Assembly (NCBI RefSeq): GCF_001613045.1
Contig: NZ_BDBP01000013.1
Location: 1 to 64,000 of the forward strand
DNA: 64,000 bases
Origin: Nocardia lijiangensis NBRC 108240
GTDB taxonomy: Bacteria; Actinomycetota; Actinomycetes; Mycobacteriales; Mycobacteriaceae
Direction: 5' to 3'
Shown here in pieces: positions 8,994-17,246 of the stretch. How positions within the stretch are numbered: the first letter of the stretch is position 1; each line of letters begins with the position of its first letter. Below the pieces are notes generated by a model. That model did no database searches and was not told the DNA's origin. It was given only the letters and a program-made list of their open reading frames with translations. Position numbers and translations under genes: made by a program.

Positions 8994-9635
8994 ATGAACG
9001 ACATCGAGTACGGCTTCGGGACGGGCGACGGCACCGTCGAGGTCTGGTCGTCACCGGCCGATCTCGACCTGGCCAGCACCGGGACCGCCGACGCCATCCA
9101 GCTGGATTTCGACGACGACGGCCTTGCCGACGACGCACTGTGGGATTCGCACGGCACCGGCGTCGCCGACGTGGCCGCGCTAGACCTCGACGACGACGGC
9201 GTGCTCGACCACTTCTATACCGATCCCACCGGACTCGGCACCTGGAATCACCAGATCACCGGCGCGGCCGCCGACGCGGTCAGCGAACCGCTCGACTGGA
9301 TCGTGCGCACCGGCCCGGACCCGCTCGCCGCCCCGCAGCACGGCGCGGGCCCCGCCGTCACCGAAGCTCTCGCCGACTACCCGATCCATCCGGAACCGCC
9401 CGCGGGCGTCTTGCACCAGGTTCCCCCGTGGGACCACCCGACATCGCCGCGAGACCTGCCGCCCGCCGCGAATCATCCCGAACCGCCGCATCATTCGGCC
9501 CCGCTGGGATCGGAGCACCCGATCTGGTCCGCCCGCCCGGACGACGCGGCGCCCCTGCCGACGGAGACCGCGCGGATCGCCGAACCGCCCACGACGACAT
9601 CCGACCTGTTCGAGGATCCGCACTCGCGCTTCTGA
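8994..9635 (+). CDS. Acidic protein with calcium-binding-like DDDG repeats, hypothetical
   Basis: A 213-residue protein with no signal peptide. The N-terminal half (about 1-80) has repeated Asp-rich turns (DFDDDGLADDALWDSHGTG and DLDDDGVLDHFYTD) like FG-GAP or thrombospondin type-3 calcium sites. The C-terminal half is Pro/His-rich and probably disordered. Similar short DDDG proteins occur in Nocardia and mycobacteria without a known function. No clear ribosome-binding site precedes the ATG, and it is divergent from the DUF4185 gene. Real coding is supported by the structured N-terminal repeats and codon bias; function is unknown. Confidence 0.8.
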   Translation: MNDIEYGFGTGDGTVEVWSSPADLDLASTGTADAIQLDFDDDGLADDALWDSHGTGVADVAALDLDDDGVLDHFYTDPTGLGTWNHQITGAAADAVSEPLDWIVRTGPDPLAAPQHGAGPAVTEALADYPIHPEPPAGVLHQVPPWDHPTSPRDLPPAANHPEPPHHSAPLGSEHPIWSARPDDAAPLPTETARIAEPPTTTSDLFEDPHSRF

Positions 9636-9655
9636 TCCACGAGCGCTGCGGAGTA

Positions 9656-10999
9656 CTAACGTCCGGCCGTCCGCCGCCTGCTGTTGAGCGCGATCGCGAG
9701 AATCCCCAGCCCGTACCCGGCCGCGCCCGCCACGACCACCGGCAGCGAGCGCCCGTTGTCGGGGATCATCAGGGCGGCGAGCGCGATGGCCGAGACGAAC
9801 GCGATATTGAAGACGGTGTCCTGGAGGGCGAACACCTGTCCGCGCCTGGCGTCATCGATATCTATCTGCATGGTGGCGTCGCCGGTGAGTTTGATCGTCT
9901 GCCCGGCCAGCCCGAACAGGAAGGCGCCCGCCAGCAGCAGTTGATGCGCGCGCTGGGTCGCCGCGCCCGCCTCGGCCACGGCGATCGGCGTCACCAGGGT
10001 GAGCTGCACGATCATCGCCGCGACCAGCCCGCCGACCACCGTGCGCGCCCGGCCGAACCGCGGGATCACCAAGGGCGCGACGACGGCGGCGACCAGCATG
10101 CCGCCCGCCGTCGCGGCGATCGCCACGCCGAACCCGATCAGGCCGCTGCTCAGTCCCGAACCCGACTGCCGCAACACCAGCACCATGATCAGCGTGTTCG
10201 CCCCGAACACCACCCGATGCGTGCCGATGCCGACCATCGCCGTGGTCACCGACACCGACTGCCACACCGCCGTCGCGCCGGTGCGCAGCCCGGTGAGGAT
10301 CGCGTGCACGGTTCCCTCCCGCACCGCGCTGCCGTCCTCCGGACCGAGCACGCCGTGCCGGAAGCCCGCCGCGAACACCGCGCCGAGCACCGACCCGGCT
10401 CCGCTGATCGCGACGGCGACGGCGGAACCGAAATCACCCGCCCCGATCACCCCGATCACGGCCACCGCGATGGCCGCGCCCGCGGCAGCACAGCCCGAGG
10501 CCACCGTGGCCAGCACCGAATTCATCGGCACCAACCACTCCTGGGCGAGCACCTTCGGCAACGCCGCCGAGACGCCCGCCATCACGAATCTGCTGATGCC
10601 GACCACGGCCAGCGCGAGCAGCAGCAGCGGCGGCTCGGCGATTCCGAGGAGCAGGCAGACGCTCGTCACGCCGATCAGCACGCCGCGCAGCGCATTGGCC
10701 ACCAGCAGCACCGCGCGCCGGTCCCAGCGATCCAGCAGTGCGCCCGCGTAGGGCCCGATCAGCGAATACGGCAGGAGCAGGACGGCGAAGCCCGCGGCGA
10801 TGGCGAGCGGATCGGTCTCGCGTTCGGGGTTGAACAGGATCGCGCCGGACAGCGCCGCCTGGAACATCCCGTCGCCGAACTGTCCGGCGAAGCGCACGAT
10901 CGCCAAGCGCAGCACGCCGGGACTCTCGCGCAGCGCCGTGCGCAGCGGAACGCGCGGCGCGTCGGCGGGCGGGCTGGCTTCTGGGCGACCGATAGACAC
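9656..10999 (-). CDS. MFS transporter
   Basis: A 447-residue major facilitator with about 12 hydrophobic segments. It contains the loop 2-3 motif as YAGALLDRWDRRAVLL, and it resembles the MFS_3/EntS-like exporter group (LRLAIVRFAGQFGDGMFQAAL near the N-terminus). Substrate is unknown; exporters of this group move siderophores, drugs or metabolites. It lies 24 bp downstream of a Nudix gene on the same strand, so the two are probably cotranscribed. It converges on the Asp-rich protein gene. Confidence 0.9.
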   Translation of the reverse strand: MSIGRPEASPPADAPRVPLRTALRESPGVLRLAIVRFAGQFGDGMFQAALSGAILFNPERETDPLAIAAGFAVLLLPYSLIGPYAGALLDRWDRRAVLLVANALRGVLIGVTSVCLLLGIAEPPLLLLALAVVGISRFVMAGVSAALPKVLAQEWLVPMNSVLATVASGCAAAGAAIAVAVIGVIGAGDFGSAVAVAISGAGSVLGAVFAAGFRHGVLGPEDGSAVREGTVHAILTGLRTGATAVWQSVSVTTAMVGIGTHRVVFGANTLIMVLVLRQSGSGLSSGLIGFGVAIAATAGGMLVAAVVAPLVIPRFGRARTVVGGLVAAMIVQLTLVTPIAVAEAGAATQRAHQLLLAGAFLFGLAGQTIKLTGDATMQIDIDDARRGQVFALQDTVFNIAFVSAIALAALMIPDNGRSLPVVVAGAAGYGLGILAIALNSRRRTAGR

Positions 11000-11023
11000 C
11001 GCCCCGATTGTGCCCTGCCCGGG

Positions 11024-11497
11024 TCAGCCCGAGCTGACCAGGGAACTGACCGCCGCCCGCATATCGGGCGTCATCGGCAGTTCGTCGAGCGCGCTCGCGT
11101 CGATCCAGGCGAAGGCGTCGTGTTCGCCGGGAGCCAGCGCCACCTCGCCCGGCTCCACCTCCACGAGGAAGCTGAACTTGCGCACCTTCGGCCTGGTGCG
11201 GGTGGCGTAGTCGATGCCGCCGAGGAACTCGGTGATGGTGCGTACCCGCAGCCCGGTTTCCTCGAACAATTCCCGCGCCACGCACTCGGCGAAGGTCTCC
11301 CCCGATTCCACGCCGCCGCCGGGCAGTTCGTACATGCCGCCGTGATAGTCGTCGGGCACCCGCCGGACCATGAGGAGTTTCCGGTCGCGGAACACGGCGA
11401 CGCCGACCACGAAATCGCTGATGCCGTCGCGGCGCGCCTCGGTGCGGAGCTGCCGTTCGATGCGATCGAGCGCGTTACGCCGCAATTCGGCTCTCAC
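11024..11497 (-). CDS. Nudix hydrolase
   Basis: A 157-residue protein with a standard Nudix box (about 63-85: GGVESGET then RELFEETGL) preceded by GMYELPGG. It most resembles the small ADP-ribose or 8-oxo-dGTP type Nudix enzymes, and substrate cannot be fixed from sequence. It starts at a GTG directly preceded by GGAG, an unusually short spacing, so the real start may differ slightly. It is the first gene of a likely operon with the MFS transporter. Confidence 0.9.
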   Translation of the reverse strand: MRAELRRNALDRIERQLRTEARRDGISDFVVGVAVFRDRKLLMVRRVPDDYHGGMYELPGGGVESGETFAECVARELFEETGLRVRTITEFLGGIDYATRTRPKVRKFSFLVEVEPGEVALAPGEHDAFAWIDASALDELPMTPDMRAAVSSLVSSG

Positions 11498-11664
11498 CTC
11501 CGGTTCCGTTGGGGCGCATGGTGTTACGAACCCGGTGCCGTCGAGAAAGGGCTCCGTCGCGGGTTACCCTACGTGTCCTGTTCCCGCTGCGCCGCACCGG
11601 TCGGTACTGGTTGCCTGCCGTTCACCCGCTGGTCGCTCGCGTAAAATGCCGAGTGCAGGACAAT

Positions 11665-11674
11665 TTACTAGTAA
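11665..11674. promoter_or_regulatory. Palindrome upstream of the pirin gene
   Basis: TTACTAGTAA is a perfect 10-bp palindrome in a short AT-rich patch about 75 bp before the pirin ATG, in the divergent Nudix/pirin gap. Its position suits a repressor operator for redox-sensitive MarR/HxlR-type regulators, but no such regulator is adjacent. Confidence 0.4.
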
Positions 11675-11748
11675 TCAGGAGTACCGCGACCTCGAGTGCT
11701 CCTACCCTGAAAGGTGATCGGTGCACGGTCGGAGAGAGGAGGACCCCG

Positions 11749-12537
11749 ATGTCCACACTCACGACGCCTCACATCGATGTTCACCGTGGCGGCGACCGCA
11801 TGAAAACGCGGGTGTCCTGGCTGGATTCGAAGCATTCGTTCTCCTTCGGTGAGCACTACGACCCGGAGAACACCCATCACGGCCTGCTGCTGGTGAACAA
11901 CGAGGACATCGTGCTGCCCGGGCAGGGTTTCGACACCCATCCGCACCGGGACATGGAGATCGTCACCTGGGTCCTCGGCGGCAGCCTGGTGCACCAGGAT
12001 TCGCTCGGGCACAGCGGCGTCATCTACCCCGGCCTCGCCCAGCGGATGAGCGCGGGCACCGGCATCCTGCATTCGGAGAAGAACGACTCGTGGCGGCTGG
12101 ACAACAGCGCCGAGCACGAGGAGCCGGTGCATTTCGTGCAGATGTGGGTGGTGCCCGACGAGCCGGGCCTGACCCCCGGCTACCAGCAGCTGGAAATCGA
12201 TGACGAGCTGGCGGGCGGCGGCCTTGTCGCGGTGGCCTCGGGCCTGCCGCGCTACCGCGATCGCACCGCCATCGCGATCAACAGCAGCCATTCCGCGCTG
12301 CACGTGGCCCGCATGCCCGGTGTGGAGCCGGGCGCGGCGCCGCAGGTGATCGACCTGCCCGACGCGCCGTACCTGCACCTGTTCGTCGCCCGCGGCGAGG
12401 TGGAGATGGAGGGCGTCGGCCCGCTGTACGAGGGCGACGCCGTGCGCCTGACGCGCACCGGCGGTCAGCGCATCACCGCGCACGCTCCGGCGGAAATCCT
12501 GGTCTGGGAGATGCACGCGAGACTCGGCGGACAATGA
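11749..12537 (+). CDS. Pirin family bicupin
   Basis: A 262-residue pirin-like protein. The N-terminal cupin has the metal-binding FDTHPHRDMEIVTWV and later GTGILHSEKN, giving the His/His/Glu set typical of pirins with quercetin 2,3-dioxygenase-like activity. The C-terminal cupin is degenerate, as is usual. The biological substrate is unknown, and many actinobacterial pirins respond to oxidative or electrophile stress. The ATG at 11749 follows GAGAGGAGGA with ideal spacing, which excludes the longer open frame upstream. Confidence 0.93.
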   Translation: MSTLTTPHIDVHRGGDRMKTRVSWLDSKHSFSFGEHYDPENTHHGLLLVNNEDIVLPGQGFDTHPHRDMEIVTWVLGGSLVHQDSLGHSGVIYPGLAQRMSAGTGILHSEKNDSWRLDNSAEHEEPVHFVQMWVVPDEPGLTPGYQQLEIDDELAGGGLVAVASGLPRYRDRTAIAINSSHSALHVARMPGVEPGAAPQVIDLPDAPYLHLFVARGEVEMEGVGPLYEGDAVRLTRTGGQRITAHAPAEILVWEMHARLGGQ

Positions 12538-12675
12538 GCGGTCCATCGGTCGGTGCGCCCGATTAACATCCGAGCGTAGGGAGCGCGATCAGTAGGCGAC
12601 GGCCGCGCAGCGCACCCGCAGGACCCGCGAGACCCGCAGCGAGTTCGACCAGCGGCACCGACTGAGAGGAAGTCC

Positions 12676-13170
12676 ATGTCGCAATATCCCCCGCCCGGCC
12701 AATACCCTCCGCCACCCGGACAGTATCCGCCGCCGCCCGGCGGGTATCCCCCGCCCGGACAGGGCGGCTATTGGCAGGAGTCGCCGAAGGGCAAGGGCCT
12801 CGCCATCACCGCGTTGGTTCTCGGCATCCTGGCGCTGCTCAGCTTCTGGACGATCCTCGGCGGCGTCCTGTTCGGCCTGTTCGGTCTGATCTTCGGCATC
12901 ATCGCCTTCGTCAAGGCGCGCAAGGGCACCGCGGGCGGCACCGGGATGGCCGTCACCGGTTTGATCTTGAGCGTGCTCGCCCTGATCGGCTCGATCCTCA
13001 TCGCCATCGTCGGCTGGAGCTTCTTCGTCGATTCCGGCGGCAAGGACCTGATCGACTGCCTGGACAAGGCGGGCAACGATCAGTCCAAGATCGATGAGTG
13101 CGAGCGGAAGTGGAACCAGAACATCGAGGATCGCTTCAGCGTCACGCTGACGCCGCGGCCGACGCCGTAG
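12676..13170 (+). CDS. DUF4190 membrane protein
   Basis: A 164-residue protein with a Pro/Gln/Tyr-rich N-terminus (repeated QYPPPPG, about 1-35) followed by two hydrophobic segments (about 43-80 and 90-117), the arrangement of the DUF4190 family common in Mycobacteriales. The C-terminal 45 residues are polar and likely extracytoplasmic, with two Cys (CLDK and CERK) that could form a disulphide. Function unknown. The start has GAGAGGAAG just upstream. It abuts the convergent hypothetical gene at 13177. Confidence 0.9.
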   Translation: MSQYPPPGQYPPPPGQYPPPPGGYPPPGQGGYWQESPKGKGLAITALVLGILALLSFWTILGGVLFGLFGLIFGIIAFVKARKGTAGGTGMAVTGLILSVLALIGSILIAIVGWSFFVDSGGKDLIDCLDKAGNDQSKIDECERKWNQNIEDRFSVTLTPRPTP

Positions 13171-13176
13171 GCGAGC

Positions 13177-13737
13177 TCACTCGTGCTTCGACGGGATCGT
13201 CGCTGCCCTGGTAGCGGCGATCACCTCGGGCAGTTCCGGCCGGTAGTCCCGGTCCGGCGGCGCGACCCAGGTGCGGTAGCCGCTGTGTTCGTCGGCGGGC
13301 GAGGGCAACACGATGCGGCTGCCCGGCAGGGCGACCGAGGCGCAGACGCGGAACAGGTCGGCGAAAAGCGCCATGTCCAGGTAGGAGTTGTCGGTCGGAC
13401 CGGTCAGGAACGTCCAGCGCCCTGAACGCGGATGCGCGATGATCGGGCCGCCGCGGCGTCCGCCCGCGGTGAGCAGCGCACGCACCTTGGCGCCGAGGGA
13501 GGCGGGCATGACGACCGCGCCGACGGCCCCGACCTCGAGCACGATGCGGCCGAGCGCAGGGTCGACCACGGCATATAGCCCGTTGTCCTTGCGGTAGTGG
13601 CGACATCGGGCGAACGCGTCCTGGGCGGCTGTGTACTCCTGAGCGGCCGCGAACTCCGGGGCGGCCGCGTGCGATGGCGAGGCGTCCGGTGCTTCGAGCG
13701 GGCCGTGACTGCCTGATTCAGTGCGGAACGTGCTCAT
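13177..13737 (-). CDS. Hypothetical protein of an XRE/DUF397 module, 186 aa
   Basis: The family is not named with confidence. The N-terminal 45 residues are low-complexity (Ala/Ser/Glu). The rest is a compact domain with YAVVDPALGRIVLEVG, VVMPASLGAKVRALL, RSGRWTFLTGPTD and RIVLPSPADEHSG. The ATG at 13737 has GCGAGG upstream, and the longer frame to 13857 would cross the divergent promoter. Proteins of this kind are often found divergently next to XRE-DUF5753 regulators in Nocardia and Streptomyces, so it is probably a target or partner of the XRE protein at 13866; this is inferred from position. Confidence 0.8.
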   Translation of the reverse strand: MSTFRTESGSHGPLEAPDASPSHAAAPEFAAAQEYTAAQDAFARCRHYRKDNGLYAVVDPALGRIVLEVGAVGAVVMPASLGAKVRALLTAGGRRGGPIIAHPRSGRWTFLTGPTDNSYLDMALFADLFRVCASVALPGSRIVLPSPADEHSGYRTWVAPPDRDYRPELPEVIAATRAATIPSKHE

Positions 13738-13865
13738 GACGTACCTCGCCTCGATGCGGAGTGAACGTGACGGGTGAATCGGCCGCTGTGTCGACCCTAG
13801 CCCTGCGCAACTAGGTTGACAATAGTCACGCGCTGGCGTGTTGCCGAGGCGTAGCATCGCGTGTC

Positions 13866-14717
13866 ATGGCACCCGTCTCGCCTACTGTCGCGCGTTGGGA
13901 ACTGGTGCTGCGCCTTCGCGAGCTGCGCGAACAGCGCGGCTTCGATTCCGCGACCTTCGCCAAGCGGGTCGGTTTCACCCCGGCGAACTGGTCGCACGTG
14001 GAAAAGGGCAGGCGCGTGCTCACCGGCAACACCATCGGTCCCGTGCTCGAACTGCTCGAGGTGACCGCCGAGGAGCGCACCGAGTTGCTCGCCCTGCTGG
14101 ACGCCAGTAAACAGCGCGGCTGGTGGGCGAAGTCCTCCGCGCTGATCGGTCCCGAACTCCAGCGGCTCTACGGCATGGAGCACGGCGCGCAGAGCATCCG
14201 CAGTTACGACAGCCTGATCGTTCCCGGTTTGCTGCAGACCGAGGCCTATGCCCGCGCTCTCATCAGCGCCGACGTGATGATCCGTCCCGTGCAGGTGGAA
14301 CAGCTGGTGGCCATTCGCATGCGCCGCCAGGACCGGTTGCGCGGCCCGGAGCGCGTCGAGCTCACCGCCGTCGTCGGCGAGGCCGCGCTGTTGCAGCAGA
14401 CCGGTGGCCCGACCGTGCTGCACGGCCAGCTCGAGCACTTGGCCAAGCTGATCGACGAGCTGGACACGGTCGAGGTGCGCGTCATCCCGTTCGCCGCGAC
14501 AGCGGGCGCGACCCTGGGCGGTTGCAGTTTCCACCTGATCGATTTCGCCGGCGTGCAGCTGCCGACCTTCGGCTGGGCCGAGAGCGCGGTCTTCGGCGGC
14601 GCGGTCGACGACCCCGAGCTGGTGCGCGATCTGAGCTTCGCCTACCTGCGCGCGCTGGAGCAATCGCTGACCCGTGACGAATCATTGGCCCTGATCAGAC
14701 GGCACGCGCTCGGGTAA
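13866..14717 (+). CDS. XRE-family regulator with DUF5753 domain
   Basis: A 283-residue DNA-binding regulator. The helix-turn-helix lies at about residues 13-65 (LRELREQRGFDSATFAKRVG, NWSHVEKGRR), and a DUF5753 domain fills about 100-275 (YDSLIVPGLLQTEAYAR, MRRQDRL, VRVIPF). This is the WhiJ-like class, which in Streptomyces is paired with small DUF397 proteins and affects development and antibiotic production. Upstream, TAGCAT lies 8 nt before the ATG and no Shine-Dalgarno is seen, so the mRNA may be nearly leaderless. It is followed after 10 bp by a DUF397 gene. Confidence 0.92.
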   Translation: MAPVSPTVARWELVLRLRELREQRGFDSATFAKRVGFTPANWSHVEKGRRVLTGNTIGPVLELLEVTAEERTELLALLDASKQRGWWAKSSALIGPELQRLYGMEHGAQSIRSYDSLIVPGLLQTEAYARALISADVMIRPVQVEQLVAIRMRRQDRLRGPERVELTAVVGEAALLQQTGGPTVLHGQLEHLAKLIDELDTVEVRVIPFAATAGATLGGCSFHLIDFAGVQLPTFGWAESAVFGGAVDDPELVRDLSFAYLRALEQSLTRDESLALIRRHALG

Positions 14718-14720
14718 AAT
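14715..14720 (+). promoter_or_regulatory. Candidate leaderless -10 box for the DUF397 gene
   Basis: TAAAAT overlaps the XRE stop codon and ends 7 nt before the DUF397 ATG at 14728, with no Shine-Dalgarno between. This is the spacing of an actinobacterial leaderless promoter, so the DUF397 gene may also be transcribed on its own. Confidence 0.5.
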
Positions 14721-14727
14721 CCTGCCC

Positions 14728-15102
14728 ATGGCCACCACCGCTAGCCCGCCGGGCTCCACCGGCTGGTTCACGTCGACCCGATCGAACAATGGCAACCAAT
14801 GCGTCGAGGTTCGGTTCGATGGTGATGCGGTGCTCATCCGTGACAGCAAATACCGCCGCAACCCGGCCAACCGCCCCGCCGACGAGCCCATCATCACCGT
14901 CACCGCGAGCGCATGGACCACGTTCCTGACCATGCTCAACAGCGGGCGATCGCACACCGACCTGATCGTCCACACCGCCGCGGACGGCACCACCACGCTC
15001 CGCCGCGGCGACATCGCCCTCGTCTACACCCCCGAAGAGTGGGAAGCCTTCCTCGCCGGCGCGTACGACGGCGAGTTCGACCGCATCATCCTGCCCGCCT
15101 GA
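14728..15102 (+). CDS. Two-part DUF397 protein
   Basis: A 124-residue protein, about twice the length of a single DUF397 domain. The first half has WFTSTRSNNGNQCVEVRF and VLIRDSKY; the second half ends TPEEWEAFLAGAYDGEFD, the usual DUF397 C-terminus, so it looks like two DUF397 modules or an expanded one. DUF397 proteins are small actinobacterial partners of XRE-DUF5753 regulators; the molecular role is unsettled (co-regulator or antitoxin-like antagonism has been proposed). It follows the XRE gene by 10 bp and has its own candidate leaderless promoter. Confidence 0.88.
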   Translation: MATTASPPGSTGWFTSTRSNNGNQCVEVRFDGDAVLIRDSKYRRNPANRPADEPIITVTASAWTTFLTMLNSGRSHTDLIVHTAADGTTTLRRGDIALVYTPEEWEAFLAGAYDGEFDRIILPA

Positions 15103-15210
15103 CCGCCCGCCCCGGCCGCCCGCGCGGCCGGGGTTCACTCTGCGTGAACGGGCCGCCTCCGCGGCGGCTATCACCCTGCGCGCTCGCGTCCACTGGGCAT
15201 ACTGGAGATC

Positions 15211-17229
15211 GTGACTTCCGAACCGATCAGCCTCTCCGGCCTCGACCTGTCCCATCTCGACGACTCCGTCCGGGTGCAGGACGACCTGTTCGTGCATGTC
15301 AACGGCAAATGGCTGGACGACTATCAGATACCGGCCGATCGCGCGGTCGACGGCGCCTTCCGCGCGCTGTACGACCAGGCCGAGCTGGACGTGCAGGTCA
15401 TCATCCAGAACGCCGCGGAGGCGGCGGCCGAGCCGGGTAGCGACGCGCGCAAGATCGGCGATCTGTACTCGAGCTTCATGGACACCGACACCGTCACCGC
15501 CGCCGGGCTCGCGCCGATCTCCGCCGAGCTCGCCGCCGTGCGCGAGGTTGCCGATCGCGGCGCCTTCGCCGCGCTGATCGGGCGGCTCCAGCGCACCGGG
15601 GTCGGCGGCGCGGTCGGCGTCTACGTCGACACCGACGACAAGGACTCCAGCCGCTACCTGGTGCACGCGGGCCAGTCCGGTATCGGCCTGCCCGACGAGT
15701 CCTACTACCGCCAGGACGAATTCGCCGAGATCCGCACGAAGTACATCGCGCACATCGGTCGCATGTTCGCGCTCGCCGCGGCCGATCCGCGCGTCGCCGC
15801 GCTGCTGCCGGAGGACCTGGACTCGGTCGGGCAGCGGGTGTTCGAGCTGGAGCGCAAGCTGGCCGCAGGCCACTGGGACGTGGTCCGCCGCCGCGACGCC
15901 GAACGCAGCTACAACCTCACCACCTTCGACGCGCTGACCGCCGAGAACCCCGAATTCGACTGGGCCGCCTGGGTTTCGGCGCTCGCCGAGGGCACCGGCA
16001 AATCGGTCGACGAGCTTTTCGCCGAAGTGGTGGTGCGCCAGCCTTCGTACCTGCGCACCTTCGCGCAGACCTGGGCCGCGGAGGATCCGGCGGACTGGCG
16101 GGCCTGGGCCGCGTGGCGCGTCCTGCGTTCGCGCGCACCGTATCTCACCGACGAGATCGTCGAGGAGAACTTCGACTTCTACGGCCGCACGCTCACCGGC
16201 GCCCAGGAGAACCGGGAGCGCTGGAAGCGCGGCGTCTCGGTGGTGCAGGAGCTGCTCGGCGAGTCGGTCGGCAAACTGTATGTGGCCGAGCACTTTCCGC
16301 CGGAGGCGAAGGCCAAGATGGTGGAGCTCGTCGTCAATCTCCAAGAGGCGTACCGCCGCAACATCTCCGAGCTGGAGTGGATGGGTCCGGACACCAGGAA
16401 GGCGGCGCTGGCCAAGCTGGAGAAGTTCACCCCGAAGATCGGTTACCCGGAGCGCTGGCGCGACTACACCGCCGTGGTGATCGATCCCGCCGATCTGATC
16501 GGCAACTATCGCAGCGGCTATGCGGCAGAGCACGATCGCGACCTGAAGAAGCTCGGCGGGCCGGTCGATCGCGACGAATGGTTCATGACCCCGCAGACGG
16601 TGAACGCCTACTACAACCCGGGCATGAACGAGATCGTCTTCCCCGCAGCGATTCTGCAACCGCCGTTCTTCGACATGAACGCCGATGACGCGGCCAACTA
16701 CGGCGGCATCGGCGCGGTGATCGGTCACGAGATCGGTCATGGCTTCGACGATCAGGGCGCCAAGTACGACGGCGACGGCAACATGATCGACTGGTGGACC
16801 GACGCCGACCGCGCCGAATTCGCCAAGCGCACCAAGGCGTTGATCGACCAGTACAGCGTGCTCTCCCCGCAGGACCTTTCCGACGAGCACACCGTCAACG
16901 GCGAATTCACCATCGGCGAGAACATCGGCGATCTGGGCGGGCTCTCCATCGCCTTGGAGGCGTACAAGATCTCGATGAACGGCGCCGAGCCCCCGGTCAT
17001 CGACGGTCTCACCGGTTTGCAGCGCGTCTTCTACGGCTGGGCCCAGGTCTGGCGCACCAAGGCGCGTATCGAGGAAGCCATCCGCCGCCTCGCCGTCGAC
17101 CCGCACTCCCCGCCCGAATTCCGTTGCAACGCCGTCGTCCGCAATATCGACAGCTTCCACGAAGCCTTCGACGTCCACCCCGGCGACGCCCTCTACCTGG
17201 AGCCCGCCGAACGCGTGAAGATCTGGTAA
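15211..17229 (+). CDS. zmp1: M13-family zinc metallopeptidase, Zmp1-like
   Basis: A 672-residue neprilysin-type endopeptidase, close in length to mycobacterial Zmp1 (Rv0198c). The zinc site is HEIGH (506-510) within GHEIGHGFDDQGAKYD, the third ligand is E570 in GENIGDLGG, and substrate-binding NAYYNPGMNEIVFPA lies upstream. The N-terminal lobe begins with VHVNGKWLDDYQIP. The C-terminus ends VKIW, as the family requires. There is no classical signal peptide, as in mycobacterial Zmp1, which nevertheless acts outside the cytoplasm. The GTG start follows GGAG closely. It converges on the ABC ATPase gene with a 17-bp gap. Confidence 0.93.
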   Translation: MTSEPISLSGLDLSHLDDSVRVQDDLFVHVNGKWLDDYQIPADRAVDGAFRALYDQAELDVQVIIQNAAEAAAEPGSDARKIGDLYSSFMDTDTVTAAGLAPISAELAAVREVADRGAFAALIGRLQRTGVGGAVGVYVDTDDKDSSRYLVHAGQSGIGLPDESYYRQDEFAEIRTKYIAHIGRMFALAAADPRVAALLPEDLDSVGQRVFELERKLAAGHWDVVRRRDAERSYNLTTFDALTAENPEFDWAAWVSALAEGTGKSVDELFAEVVVRQPSYLRTFAQTWAAEDPADWRAWAAWRVLRSRAPYLTDEIVEENFDFYGRTLTGAQENRERWKRGVSVVQELLGESVGKLYVAEHFPPEAKAKMVELVVNLQEAYRRNISELEWMGPDTRKAALAKLEKFTPKIGYPERWRDYTAVVIDPADLIGNYRSGYAAEHDRDLKKLGGPVDRDEWFMTPQTVNAYYNPGMNEIVFPAAILQPPFFDMNADDAANYGGIGAVIGHEIGHGFDDQGAKYDGDGNMIDWWTDADRAEFAKRTKALIDQYSVLSPQDLSDEHTVNGEFTIGENIGDLGGLSIALEAYKISMNGAEPPVIDGLTGLQRVFYGWAQVWRTKARIEEAIRRLAVDPHSPPEFRCNAVVRNIDSFHEAFDVHPGDALYLEPAERVKIW

Positions 17230-17246
17230 TCACCGGCGAAACCGCT

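Noticed and set aside
8954-11644. Plus-strand open frame of 896 codons over the MFS and Nudix genes
   Set aside because: Arg/His/Gln-rich shadow of the minus-strand genes, no recognisable domain.
14695-17178. Open frame of 827 codons antisense to the M13 peptidase gene
   Set aside because: It mirrors the codon bias of the zinc peptidase; composition is Val/Arg/Gly/Asp-skewed with no domain, as expected of a GC-rich shadow frame.
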